Assembly (NCBI GenBank): GCA_034008185.1
Contig: CM067081.1
Span: 19,653,821-19,717,820 of the forward strand
Direction: 5' to 3'
DNA length: 64,000 nucleotides
From: Gorsachius magnificus
Taxonomy: Eukaryota > Chordata > Aves > Pelecaniformes > Ardeidae
Part shown: piece by piece, positions 36,300 to 45,917 of the stretch
Layout of the letters: the number at the start of each line of letters is the position of its first letter
How positions within the stretch are numbered: position 1 is the stretch's first letter
Notes under the pieces: model-generated
The model's database searches: none
What the model saw: only the letters and a program-made list of their open reading frames with translations
Told to the model about the DNA's origin: nothing
Program-made: the position numbers and the translations under genes

Positions 36300-36304
36300 C
36301 CTTC
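36300..36304. repeat. Target-site duplication CCTTC, right copy
   Basis: Identical to 33979-33983 and directly adjacent to CCAGGACA, the plus-strand view of the element's first eight bases. Confidence 0.65.
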
Positions 36305-36320
36305 TTAGATGCATCTCAGT

Positions 36321-36645
36321 TCACAGAATCATAGAATCACAGAATACCAGGTTGGAAGGGACCTCAAGGATCATCTGGTCCAACCTTTCTAGGCAAGAGC
36401 ACAGTCTAGACAAGATGGCCCAGCACCCTGTCCAGCTGAGTTTTGAAAGTGTCCAATGTGGCAGGAGTCAACCACTTCCCTGGGGAGATTATTCCAATGG
36501 TTGACTGTTCTCTTTGTGAAAAATTTTCCTCTCATGTTCAACCAGAATCTTCTCAGGATTAACTTGTACGCATTACTCCTCATCTTTTCCATGTGACTCC
36601 TTGTGAAAAGGGAGTCTCCATCTTCTTTGTAGCCACCCTTTATAT
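36321..36645 (-). mobile_element. CR1 LINE 3' fragment, different subfamily
   Basis: Minus-strand CR1 beginning TCACAGAATCATAGAATCAC and AGAATACCAGGTTGGAAGGG, then CAAGGATCATCTGGTCCAAC and GGCCCAGCACCCTGTCCAGC. The coding remnant on the minus strand includes LNMRGKFFTKRTVNHWNNLP, which matches the CR1 ORF2 C-terminus. This tail differs from the other CR1 copies here, so it is a separate subfamily. It lies only about 16 bases beyond the right target duplication of the retrovirus. Confidence 0.88.
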
Positions 36646-38264
36646 ATACTATTCTGTATTATATAGCTGACTCTCAGAGAAAGGAAAGCTGTAGCCTTTC
36701 CCTCTTTGCCAAAGTTAATAAGACACTGTGGCTCTGCAGCTACTTCTCCAGCATTTCTAAACAAGGTTCCAGCATGGAGCTACATTAGTAATGGGACCTT
36801 TCTCTTTCACAGTAGGAACCTAATCACCCATCATGAACAGCATCTCAGCTTCTTCTGATTTAATGGTTCTTCTGGTTAGAAAGAAAATGTAATGGGACTT
36901 CTGCTGCATAAAGAGAAGACTCCAGCAAGCTACACAGCCCAAGGTCACATTCAGATTCCTTCAGGGAAGGAAATATTCCTGCAGTTGTCAGCTAAATAAA
37001 GGAAATGGGAAAGGTCTCCTTTGTGTTTTGCTGAAGAAGAGAAGACAGTGGGAACAAAGCCAGATCCCTAGGTATACAGCTGAGATAATGTATCTCCAAA
37101 ACACCCATGAAAAGCAGCAAAGATCCATCTCCTTGGGGCTGAGATTAAATACATCACGTTCTGCATCTTTCACAGGCATGTAATTCTGAAGAATTTAATC
37201 AAAGGCAATATATCTTATAAGTAGAAACTGCATTAGTACAATTATGTATGACAATTATTGTTCCTACAAATTGATATTATGACATTACATTTTAATAAAG
37301 CCATATGACAGGTGTCCTCTACTTATCTCTCACTTACACCCACTTTCCTTCTATAGTGTGGAGGCAGAAAATTTTCCCAAATTAGTTTAAAAAATTGGAG
37401 GGGGAGAGGATTTCTTTTTATTTCCTTCACTTTAGTTCAAACACCAGAGCTCACTGCCACTCATCTTAGATGATCCAGGAAACCAGTCTGCTCAAAAGCA
37501 ATCTGCTTTCACTCTTTGCAAAAGAGGTACAATTTTGCTTGTTTTGCCTCACTAATTGTCAATTTTGCAAGTGATAGAGTCTGAGAAGTTTAATAAATTT
37601 TATTTCTGAATTCTGTTTATATCCACACAGTGTATATTATATTCTCACACTTTCCTCATTTAAACTATTTTGTCTGTGATCCAGAATAGACGGAATAGTG
37701 CCAGAGGTCTGGAAAGTGAAATAGGGAACAAAAAGGTTCCTCAAATCTTTCCATTTTGATATTTTAACTTTAACATACTCTGTTCAACTGCTGGGCTTGC
37801 AGTAAAAGCTTATAAGCAAAGAACAGGTGCCTCAGCCTTTCAAACCAGATTAGCCAGTCCAGTATCTTGTTCATGGAAAGCCTGAAATGCCAGCATTGCC
37901 TGAAGAATAGGAAGACATTTAGCTACATACATTACGTGATGTTATCAGGATACATTCATGATGTTTTCAGTAACATTATTCTTTCCAATATTCCTCTAGC
38001 TGAAAGCAAGGATTACAAGCCTAACAGTTCAAATGCCCCTGATAATTTTGTACCCCATATTTTGGAAGCCATCTGGATGACCTTAGTGAAAAACAAGACA
38101 CTCAAAGGCTAAAGAGCAGGCTTTTCCTAAAAGTGTGTGTCTAGAACAACAGAACTGATTGGACTCTGATTGGTACAAGTATTTGGATCATAGTTTCTTT
38201 GCCAAAGGGTGCATGGCCCCCTCACTTGGATTCAGGGGTGAGGTGGGGGGCAAGTAAGCATTTG
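36646..38264. other. Single-copy stretch, no gene seen
   Basis: No recognisable repeat or coding exon. The first hundred bases may hold a decayed continuation of the CR1 to the left. Confidence 0.45.
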
Positions 38265-38468
38265 GGTACTGTCACGATCCACTGTTGGGTTGAACAATGT
38301 GGCAGAGGTTAAACCCCCTTGCTTTCCAACCAACCTCAGATAATTCGGGGGAGTTGGGGGCAGCTGGGCTTAACTTCTGATTAACTCCAATGTTTTATCG
38401 TGACTAGGTTCCTTTCACATTCTTGGGAACAGAATTAAGACTCAAAACGGAGTCAAGTGCCAAGTCAC

Positions 38469-38474
38469 TTTATT
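38469..38474 (-). terminator. Polyadenylation signal of the solo LTR
   Basis: AATAAA on the minus strand within CCAAATAAAGTGAC, downstream of the TATA box in the same LTR. Confidence 0.6.
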
Positions 38475-38569
38475 TGGCCAACAACAAATACACAAGAGAA
38501 AAGCAGAGAAAGAGAGGAAAAGTGAGAAAGGGAAAGCACAGAAGTGTTATAGCTACCACCATGGACCTA

Positions 38570-38628
38570 CGTGCAGTCTTTGCGGCCAGTGCGGTCGATG
38601 CAGTCCATGTGGCCCGAGCAGTCCGTGC
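38570..38628 (-). repeat. GC-rich short tandem repeat in the LTR
   Basis: Imperfect repetition of CAGTC-TGCGG-type phrases (CAGTCTTTGCGGC, CAGTGCGGTCGATG, CAGTCCATGTGGC, CAGTCCGTGCG) of about 13-18 bases, within the R region of the LTR. Confidence 0.55.
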
Positions 38629-38700
38629 GCCTCATGGATCTTCAAATCTGGTGGAGGGTGAATGTTCCAGAACACTCCTCGTGGTCTCCGCTGGTTTCCT

Positions 38701-38710
38701 CTTTTTTATA
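38701..38710 (-). promoter_or_regulatory. TATA box of the solo LTR
   Basis: Minus strand TATAAAAAAG within CCCTATAAAAAAGAGG. It lies about 235 bases upstream of the LTR polyadenylation signal. This is the expected layout for a retroviral promoter, and whether it is active is unknown. Confidence 0.6.
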
Positions 38711-39039
38711 GGGTTGTCCTCTTGCACAGTCAATAACTGTTTTGCATACCCATGCCTCCCACTCGGCAGTGGGGCGCATGCCCAGTAGCATCACTAGAGG
38801 GTGCTTGAAAGTTCTAGAGGGTCCAAGCCCCCTCCCCACTGTCAGCGACCCTGGGCCCAGGTGCATGCGCAGAGGACAGTGCATTCCAAGACAACAGGAC
38901 ACACATTCCTGTCAGGTAGAACTCAATGGGCTAGCTTGGTGATTAAACTGTCCCACTCAGTTGCCATGGTGATTAGGCTTCAGTAGTTAAACTTGCCTGC
39001 CACCAATGTTGAGACAAGTTTCTAGTCACTTACAGGTAT

Positions 39040-39719
39040 AAAGTCTTAGAGATCCAAGTCTTGTACTGTAGCCTTGAACATGTGTCAGACATCTGTTATG
39101 CTCAGAATGGGGATTAAAAAAGGCATTGGGCTGAAATTCTATGTATCATTATTTATTAGAGACTGAGGTAGGACCACATCCTGTGGTTGCTAGACCAACA
39201 GATGCGGGATTCTTGGATCTAGAGATCACAGAAATGCTTTGACAAATTCAAGGTTTGTAACTCTTCTTTTCCTTTAAAAAGATCACTGATTAACTCTACT
39301 GATTTTAGTGTTGTTCTTAGCTTGACCTGTTGTAAATGAGAAAAGAATCAAATCCAGACATTTCCACAAACAACAGTTATTGTGATGATAGCTGCAATAT
39401 TTTGTCAGAGTTCAGGTCAGCAGAGAAGAAGCCAAATAACTGGAACTGAAACATGGTAAGGAATAAAAACATCATAAATTTTCAAACACAGTAAGAGCAA
39501 GAAATTTATCAGAGACCCTGCAGAGACAATAGATGATGAAGCTACAACAGAAAGGCTCAGAAAAAAAATAAGCCATAGCAGAAAAACTAAGTGTTCTGTA
39601 ACTGCATTTGCTGTGCAGGGGGGGAAAAAAAAAAGATGATATGCTGGTACCCATCAGAATGCTTTTCTATGGTAAGCACGTGGAAGATCTGTCTCAACTC
39701 ACAGTGTCAATAGAAGTAG
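39040..39719. other. AT-rich single-copy stretch, no gene seen
   Basis: Nothing recognised apart from a short G7/A10 run at about 39619-39635. Confidence 0.45.
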
Positions 39720-40087
39720 CTATGGAAGTAGTTATGGAATGAAAAAAGAAAAAGCAATAACAACTGGACAGGATAAGATGGGAGGAACTCATGATTTCTA
39801 AAGGTACTTTCAAAGATAAAATAGCCAAACCACTAAATCTCTTAAAACTGCCTCATGACCAGAAAAGTGGCAACATATTTTACAAAGGCTGTCAAAAGAG
39901 ATTTGAGGATCTACAAGCAAATGATCTCAACATCTAACTGGTGACATTGGTAACAACTCTTCTAAATAATAGAATTAGCAGGTACAAAGTGGGGAAGATC
40001 AACACAGCCTTCATAGAGGTCAAGCATCACAAATCTGCTGGAACTCTCTGATTATACTTTTAATAAACATGTGGACAAAGAAGATGG

Positions 40088-40883
40088 TGTGGTATGTGGT
40101 ATGCTTCCATGACCCACCCCCACCCCCCCGACCCCAACCTCTCCCCCGACCCCCTCCCCAACCCCGACCTCTTCCCGTGACTCTGCTCAAGCAATAACCA
40201 CCTGTGGCGGCTGTGATAGATGTATCTGGCTGTAATGCATGCATCCAGCTCAAAGTGGATTCGGGGGAGACAGATACAATAGCCAAGGACTATTGCGCAA
40301 TGTGCCCACCTCATCACAGTGAAGAAACTAAAACCTGTGGTCAGTGTGCAACTATGACGGTGAGCCAATCATCTTACTCCCATTAATAGTGATTTATGAG
40401 CCCTCTGAGCTCTCCCGGACGGCAGCGGGCTGCACACCAGGATCTCCCCTTGAGCAGGGATGCCTCTCTAGGTTACTCCTCGAGGCTGAGAGATTCCTTA
40501 CTGCAACAGATTCTCAGTAAGTGGCTAACAGCATACTGGACTCTGAAACTTTAGCTAAGTGATATAAAGGATTGATTGTGCATATATAATCCTTTAGACA
40601 TAAACCGTTGACCAAGTCTGGGACTAGGATTGGATCCAGCTGCACCTAGACCCCTCTCTGACGAAGGAGTTCAGAAAGCAACGAGATCTTTTCTGAACCT
40701 CATGACTCAATGGGAGGGTCTCCCTGACAGTCTTGCCTGACCCTGTCCTCTATGCAGTAAATAACCAAGTGTACCTCGCCATCGAATCTTATAAACTACT
40801 GTTGCATTTACCATCAAACTCTAACTCACTGTTTTACATCAATAAACTGTATTTTTTGCCTCCCTCTCACTCCATCCACGACA
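40088..40883 (+). mobile_element. LTR inserted in an ancient CR1
   Basis: 796 bases from TGTGGTATGTGGTATGC to CACTCCATCCACGACA. Flanking 5-mers are GATGG (40083-40087) and GATGC (40884-40888), a 4 of 5 match, and the CR1 order is continuous across the insertion. It has a TATA-like GATATAAAGG at 40561 and AATAAA at 40841-40846. A C-rich tract lies close to its left end. The downstream half shares long phrases with the LTR at 42907-43999: ACATAAACCGTTGACCAAG, CTGAACCTCATGA and GGGAGGGTC. No internal retroviral sequence adjoins it. Confidence 0.78.
40113..40172 (-). repeat. C-rich tract; G-quadruplex-prone on the minus strand
   Basis: The plus strand is dominated by runs of 4-7 C separated by A, GA or AA (CCCACCCCCACCCCCCCG and onward). 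The complementary strand therefore has many runs of four or more G with short loops. It lies in the LTR's U3 part. Confidence 0.7.
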
Positions 40884-41420
40884 GATGCATTTGATATAAT
40901 CTACTTTCATGTCCAAAACACATCTGGCAGGGCTTACTGAGACACTCTTAAAGAAGCAAACTAAAATGGACAAGAGGTCCTCACATGGCTACATGGCTAG
41001 AAAACAAAGGGTAAAAATACTTACTCAGTTTTCATGTTGTGGGAGGTCACTATGGAGCCCTGCTTGGGGCCACACTGTTCACCATATCTATAAAGAGACA
41101 GATAATGTGCATAAGGATCTCGAGTTTGTCACCAATGCCAAGCTGTGCAAAGTAATAGAGGTGCCAGCTGACTGAGAGAGAAAATGACAGATCAAGCTCA
41201 GTATAGGTAAATCTAAAATGATACAGAGGATGAAAATTGTAATTGCATGTTTAAGATGCTGGGCTCTGAGCTGGCAATTGCTACTCAGGAATGAGGCCAT
41301 AGGGTAATTCCATGAAACAACTTGATAACATTGTAAGAAATACAAAACATTATTTTGAAAGTACTGGAAGACAAAAAAATATCATGGGTCACTGTACAGG
41401 CAGCTACATCTGCAATGCTG

Positions 41421-42610
41421 CAGGAAATTCTTACTCCTCCATAGCAAAATGATAAGAAAAAGCGTCATTAAATGCCTTTCATTTCTTACATTCTGACCTA
41501 AGCATCTGTTGTTGAACCCTCTTAGGGTTAGTAGGGCTTCATGGGCCTATTATGATCTAATGAATATTACTTTTATTCTTTCATATCTTACAGTTTATAC
41601 GTTTAAGAAAATTTGTTCTTCCTACTATTGTAACATAATACTTCAAATCCAGTAAGCAGTGTAAAAGGAACACTTCCAGTCCTAGTGACTGGTGAGACAG
41701 TGATTTCAGTCTTACCACAAATCCTTTTAACCTAGCAGAGCTTTTTGTGTATATATAAGCTTGAACAAACAAAATAGTAGAATTTAGAAAGGAAGATGCA
41801 TGACACTTATTTGTTTTTACACCAGTTCACATTTGCTCCTGACAGTACAGTTTCTCACTGTTTTTTTTCTACTGTCTAATTCCTAAGAGACATTTTTCCA
41901 TGGTTAACATATCATTTCCCAGAGGTTGTGTCACTGCAATTTCCAACCCCTGTGTGTGGTAAAGACATCTGTGAAAATTATAAACACCCACCCCAAAATG
42001 CAATCTTAAGTTAGGCAAAATTCCCTTTAGAATAAATGGGAATTGCCCTTCTTGAAAAAAATTGCCCTTGAAAAAAAGCCAGAGGCCTGTAGATGCAAGT
42101 GGAGGAAGAACTTGAATTGCTTTAGAAAATGGTGAAGTAAGAGCAAGTGTTTTTCAGCACACTATGTACCAGACCTGCAATCTGATCATTATACCCACTC
42201 AGTCCCCTGGAACACAGTACAGTCTATTATTTCACAAATAATCAGGTGGTCTCATTCTGAACAGTGTGATTTCTCCTAAACACAGTTAGAATGTTTCATA
42301 ATGAACTGTATGATTTTCTCTTGTTTCTCTCTAATGCAAAGCAGTATCTTAATTTGACACTTCGGGATGCCACAAGTAAAACTTAAGAAAAATATGCAAG
42401 AACAGGGGGTGACTAAATACCCTTTACCACCAAATAAGCACACAAAACCCTAACTCATATAGAGTACAGGCTGCCAGGACCCTAACTAGACAAGAAGATG
42501 CTCCCGACACCATATCTCCAGGTTTTAGAGAAGCATAAGGACAGAGAGGACCACATACTTATTGGAGGACATTGGTGAGAAATGCTGTTGCCTGAAAGTT
42601 GCAATAGAAT
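41421..42610. other. Single-copy stretch, no gene seen
   Basis: AT-rich. No repeat or coding exon is recognised. The left margin may include further undetectable CR1 decay. Confidence 0.45.
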
Positions 42611-42700
42611 AGGGAAGGGAAGGGAAGGGAAGGGAAGGGAAGGGAAGGGAAGGGAAGGGAAGGGAAGGGAAGGGAAGGGAAGGGAAGGGAAGGGAAGGGA
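42611..42700. repeat. Pentanucleotide microsatellite (AGGGA)n
   Basis: About 18 uninterrupted copies of AGGGA, followed by an imperfect AAGGAAAAGGG end. The strand is purine-only, so the reverse strand reads TCCCT and gives the frame at 42525-42869 its repeated Pro-Ser-Leu-Pro-Phe. That frame is not a gene. Confidence 0.95.
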
Positions 42701-42906
42701 AAGGAAAAGGGATTACAAAAACCTCCTCGCATATATAAAACTGTTCAATCACATTTAACCAAAGCCTGATAATTGAGTAAACCAACCAAAAATTTCCCTG
42801 AAAATTACAATTGGAATATGGCATTAATCTGTTTCTAGGCACAGAGACAAAAGGCCACCACACCATCACTCTGGGTGAGATGGATTGACTTAGTCATGGG
42901 GTAAAT

Positions 42907-43999
42907 TGTGGTGGTGCATCCTCCCCCCCCAAACTTTTTCTCTCTTCGACCACTTTATGTCCTTCGGAATTCCTGGCAGACCGCAGCCTTCGTGTAGTGA
43001 GTTGGTCAGTTAGGCACTCCTTAATTGTATCAAACTCCTACCTGGCTGAGACAGGGAGCAAGAATGGGAACAGTTATCCCCCAATAGCCTTGAAACGTAC
43101 TTTATCTGAATCGTAGCCCGAGTGGCGTGGTACCATCATTACCAGAATTCCAGTGATTACTGACCCGAATTGTGGCTTGGATTAAAATTTACTGATGACT
43201 AAAGGCATTCATCTCACAATCCTACAAAACAGCAGTCCTAAGTGAGGCCCTTCGAGCTCTCCTGGACTGTAGTGGGCTGCAACCACCATCTCCCTTTGAG
43301 GGGGGCACCTCTTAGAGCTAGCAAACTCTTAAAGTTTGCTAAAATCGGGGGTCCGTTGCCAAAGACCGACAGTGGAGCTTGGGCTGAAACCCTTCACTTC
43401 TTGAGGCTCAACCCTCACCTGTTGAGAAATGCCAAAACATTCAACGTGAATACTTCACTGAACTCAGGGGGGATTTTTAAGAGGTACACCTTTATATATG
43501 TGTGTGAATAGATATACATATTCATATCTTTGTGTGTGTATGCATGTGTAAAATGATTTAAGTAGTCTGTAGATGTATCATTTAATTACAAAGTGAGTCT
43601 TATACTGCTGCTAGATATATATTTATATTATCCTTAGACATAAACCGTTGACCAAGTCTGAGACTAAGATTGGACTTAGCGCACCTAGACTCCTCTCTGA
43701 AAAGGAGTTTAAAAAGCAAGGGGGTCTATTCTGAACCTCATGAATCAACGGGAGGGTCCTCCTTATCCCCTGCATCCATGATCTCTCTATAAATCATTCT
43801 AACCCAAGTGTTGCTTGATTTTCCTTTGTAATTGAACTTTGCCATCTTTGAATCTTTAACTAAGTTGCTGGTTTGATTAATTTTGTCTAATCACTTTGTT
43901 ATTTGACTGATGATTGACTGTTATTAAAATATCACAATCAAATCCTGTGATTCTAAACTGCTACTAAATCAAACTGTGTAAAGTCACTCATTCCCAACA
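42907..43999 (+). mobile_element. Second LTR of the 40088 family, longer variant
   Basis: About 1.09 kb from TGTGGTGGTGCATCCTCC to AAAGTCACTCATTCCCAACA. It shares with 40088-40883 the block GAGCTCTCCTGGACTGTAGT / GAGCTCTCCCGGACGGCAGC and the downstream block around ACATAAACCGTTGACCAAGTC, CACCTAGACTCCTCTCTGA and CTGAACCTCATGAATCAACG. An extra AT-rich segment (about 43470-43620) makes it longer. A TATA-like stretch is at about 43615 and ATTAAA near 43924. AAATT is shared by both flanks only if the boundary is moved one base, so the edges are approximate. No internal region adjoins it. Confidence 0.7.
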
Positions 44000-44061
44000 A
44001 ATTAATACAGTCGGCAGGATTCACAAATTAGAGTTCATAACAAAAGGAAAGGAAGAAAAGG

Positions 44062-44506
44062 ATAATTTAGGTTAGAAAAGACCTTTAAGATCAAGTCCAA
44101 CCGTAAACCTAACACTGCCAACTCCACCAATAAACCATGTCCTTAAGCACCACATCTACACATCTTTTAAATACCTCCAGGGATGGGGACTCAACCGCTT
44201 CCCTGGGCAGCCCGTTCCAATGCTTGACAACCGTTTTGGTGAAGAAATTGATCCTAATGTCCAATCTAAGCCTCCCCTGGCGCAACTTGAGGCCATGTCC
44301 CCTCATCCTATCGCTTCTTATTTGGGAGAAGAGGCCAACCCCCACCTTGATACAACCTCCTTTCAGGCAGTTGTAGAGGGCGGTAAGGTCTCCCCTCAGC
44401 CTCCTCTTCTCCAGGCTAAACAACCCCAATTCCTTCAGCTGCTCCTCAGAAGACTTGTGCTCCATACCCCTCACCAGCTTTGTTGCCCTTCTCTGGACAC
44501 ACAAGA
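44062..44506 (-). mobile_element. CR1 LINE 3' fragment
   Basis: Minus-strand CR1 from ATAATTTAGGTTAGAAAAGACC to CCTTCTCTGGACACAC. The terminal ATTCTATGATTCT repeats are lost. The open frame at 44109-44504 encodes the ORF2 C-terminus ([47 protein letters not shown]). It ends abruptly at CACAAGAAGGAGGGG, the 5' truncation. Same subfamily as the outer element at 9440-9895 and the copy at 47511. Confidence 0.9.
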
Positions 44507-45327
44507 AGGAGGGGAAACTGGTTTATGTCCTGACGGTCATGCTAGGGAGAATTTAAATACATTTAATGACAGAAGGAAAATGCGGGTGCCAGCAGTAAGT
44601 ATGTAACAAATTTAAATGGCCAGCTGGTGTTCTTGATTTCATGATCTTCTCTTTCAGCTTTTAGGCATGTCTTTTAGTCCCTTTTCAAAGGCTGCCTCAT
44701 GGGAGGAAGGCTGCCACCCTCCATCTCAGACCCTTCAGGATACTCTCATAAACTTCATAAAGCACAGATATGACCAAAAGGCTGCTTGCCAAAATCCAGA
44801 CAGAAGAGTGTCTATCCCAGCAACTCAGCCAACTGAGACAGAAAAAGGAAGGCAAGCACCCTATAAACATAAAACTTGAACAAGAAATGGTATCCCCACA
44901 TCTTCCCTAAGGAGCCTGGGCCTGTTCCTGGCTGCCACCATTGCCCAGGTACAAGATGTGAGTCCCAAAGCCCTCTCAAGACTGCACCTACGGGTAGCTG
45001 GCTTCGGAGGTAGAAAGTCTTTGGTTTGAACAGACTTGGTTTTTTTTTCTCAAGTATACATCTGACTAGGTGCCCCAAAAAGTCTTATTCGCTCGCTTCC
45101 CCTCAAGAACATCATGGCAAAAGTAATATGAGTTCTCACCTCCATAAGGTGTTGATCTGAAGAACACCCAGACCAGGCTTTTTCTCTCCATTCAGCACAG
45201 AAACCCAAGTGTGAATGTAAACAGACCCAGGACAGGGCATTTGGGGTTTAGTATCGTTACCGGTGACAAGAGGAGGTGGACTGACTCTGGCAGTCGTGAC
45301 TCCTGTGCTGTCCATCCCCAAAGATGA
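44507..45327. other. Single-copy stretch, no gene seen
   Basis: Short open frames on both strands, none with a recognised domain. Confidence 0.45.
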
Positions 45328-45332
45328 CTTCT

Positions 45333-45912
45333 TGTCCTGGTTTAACCCCAGCTGGCAACTAAGCTCCACACAGCCACTCACTCACTCACTCCCCTCACCC
45401 CGGTGGGACGGGGGAAAGAATTGGAAGGGTAAAAGTGAGGAAACTCGTTGGTTGAGATAAAGACAGTTTAATAGGTAAAGCAAAAGCTGTGTATGCAAGC
45501 AAAGCAAAACAAGGAATTCATTCACTCCTTCCCATGGGCAGGCAGGTGCTCAGCCATCCCCAGGAAAGCAGGATCATGCATAACAGTGATTTGGGAAGAC
45601 AAACGCCACCACTCCAAACAACTCCTCCTTCCTTCTTCTATCCCCAGTTTACATACTGAGCATTATGTCATATGGTCTGGAATAGCCCTTGGGCCAGTTG
45701 GGGTCAGCTGTCCTGGCTGTGCCCCCTCCCAGCTTCTTGTGCACTGGGCAGAGCAGGGGAAGCTGAAAAGTCCTTGGCTTGGTGTAAGCACTGCTTAGCA
45801 ACAACTGAAACATCAGTGAGTTACTGACATTCTTCTCATGCTAAATCCAAACCACAGCACTATGCCAGCTACTGGGAAGAAAATTAACTCTGTCCCAGCT
45901 GAAACCAGGACA
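45333..45912 (-). mobile_element. Solo LTR, minus strand
   Basis: 580 bases from TGTCCTGGTTTAACCCCAGC to GTCCCAGCTGAAACCAGGACA. Flanking 5-mers are CTTCT (45328-45332) and CTTGT (45913-45917), 4 of 5 identical. It is the same LTR family as 33984-34584 but without the AAT tract and the 18-base triplicate. Its R/U5 part (GAGATAAAGACAGTTTAATA) is well preserved. No polypurine tract or pol sequence adjoins, so it is a solo LTR. Confidence 0.85.
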
Positions 45913-45917
45913 CTTGT

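Larger units (their letters stand above)
38270..39034 (-). mobile_element. Solo LTR, minus strand
   Basis: 765 bases starting TGTCACGATCCACTGTTGGG and ending CTAGTCACTTACA on the plus strand (TG...CA). Flanking 5-mers are GGTAC (38265-38269) and GGTAT (39035-39039), a 4 of 5 match expected for an aged target duplication. On the minus strand a TATA box (38701-38710) and an AATAAA signal (38469-38474) are spaced as in an LTR. A GC-rich repeat of CAGTCC/GTGCGG phrases lies at about 38570-38628. No internal retroviral sequence adjoins, so it is a solo LTR. Confidence 0.75.
39720..41420 (+). mobile_element. Ancient CR1 LINE ORF2 remnant, split by an LTR
   Basis: Plus-strand remains of the CR1 reverse-transcriptase gene. 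Anchors include GATGGGAGGAACTCATGATT, GGTGACATTGGTAACAAC, AGAATTAGCAGGTACA, then TCACAAATCTGCTGGAACTC and AATAAACATGTGGACAAAG. After the LTR they are GATGCATTTGATATAATCTAC (the start of the RT block before the conserved Phe-Asp), GGTCCTCACATGG, then CAGTTTTCATGTTGTGGGAGG and GGGCTCTGAGCTGGCAATTG. Deleting 40088-40883 and one copy of the short duplication gives continuous CR1 order. The copy is much older than the ATTCTATG-tailed CR1s here, with stops and indels throughout and no 3' end visible. Confidence 0.72.

Noticed and set aside
40020..40368. Gly/Arg/Trp-rich minus-strand frames
   Set aside because: Translation of the C-rich tract in the LTR at 40088-40883.
42525..42869. Minus-strand frame with repeated Pro-Ser-Leu-Pro-Phe
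   Set aside because: It is the translation of the (AGGGA)n microsatellite.
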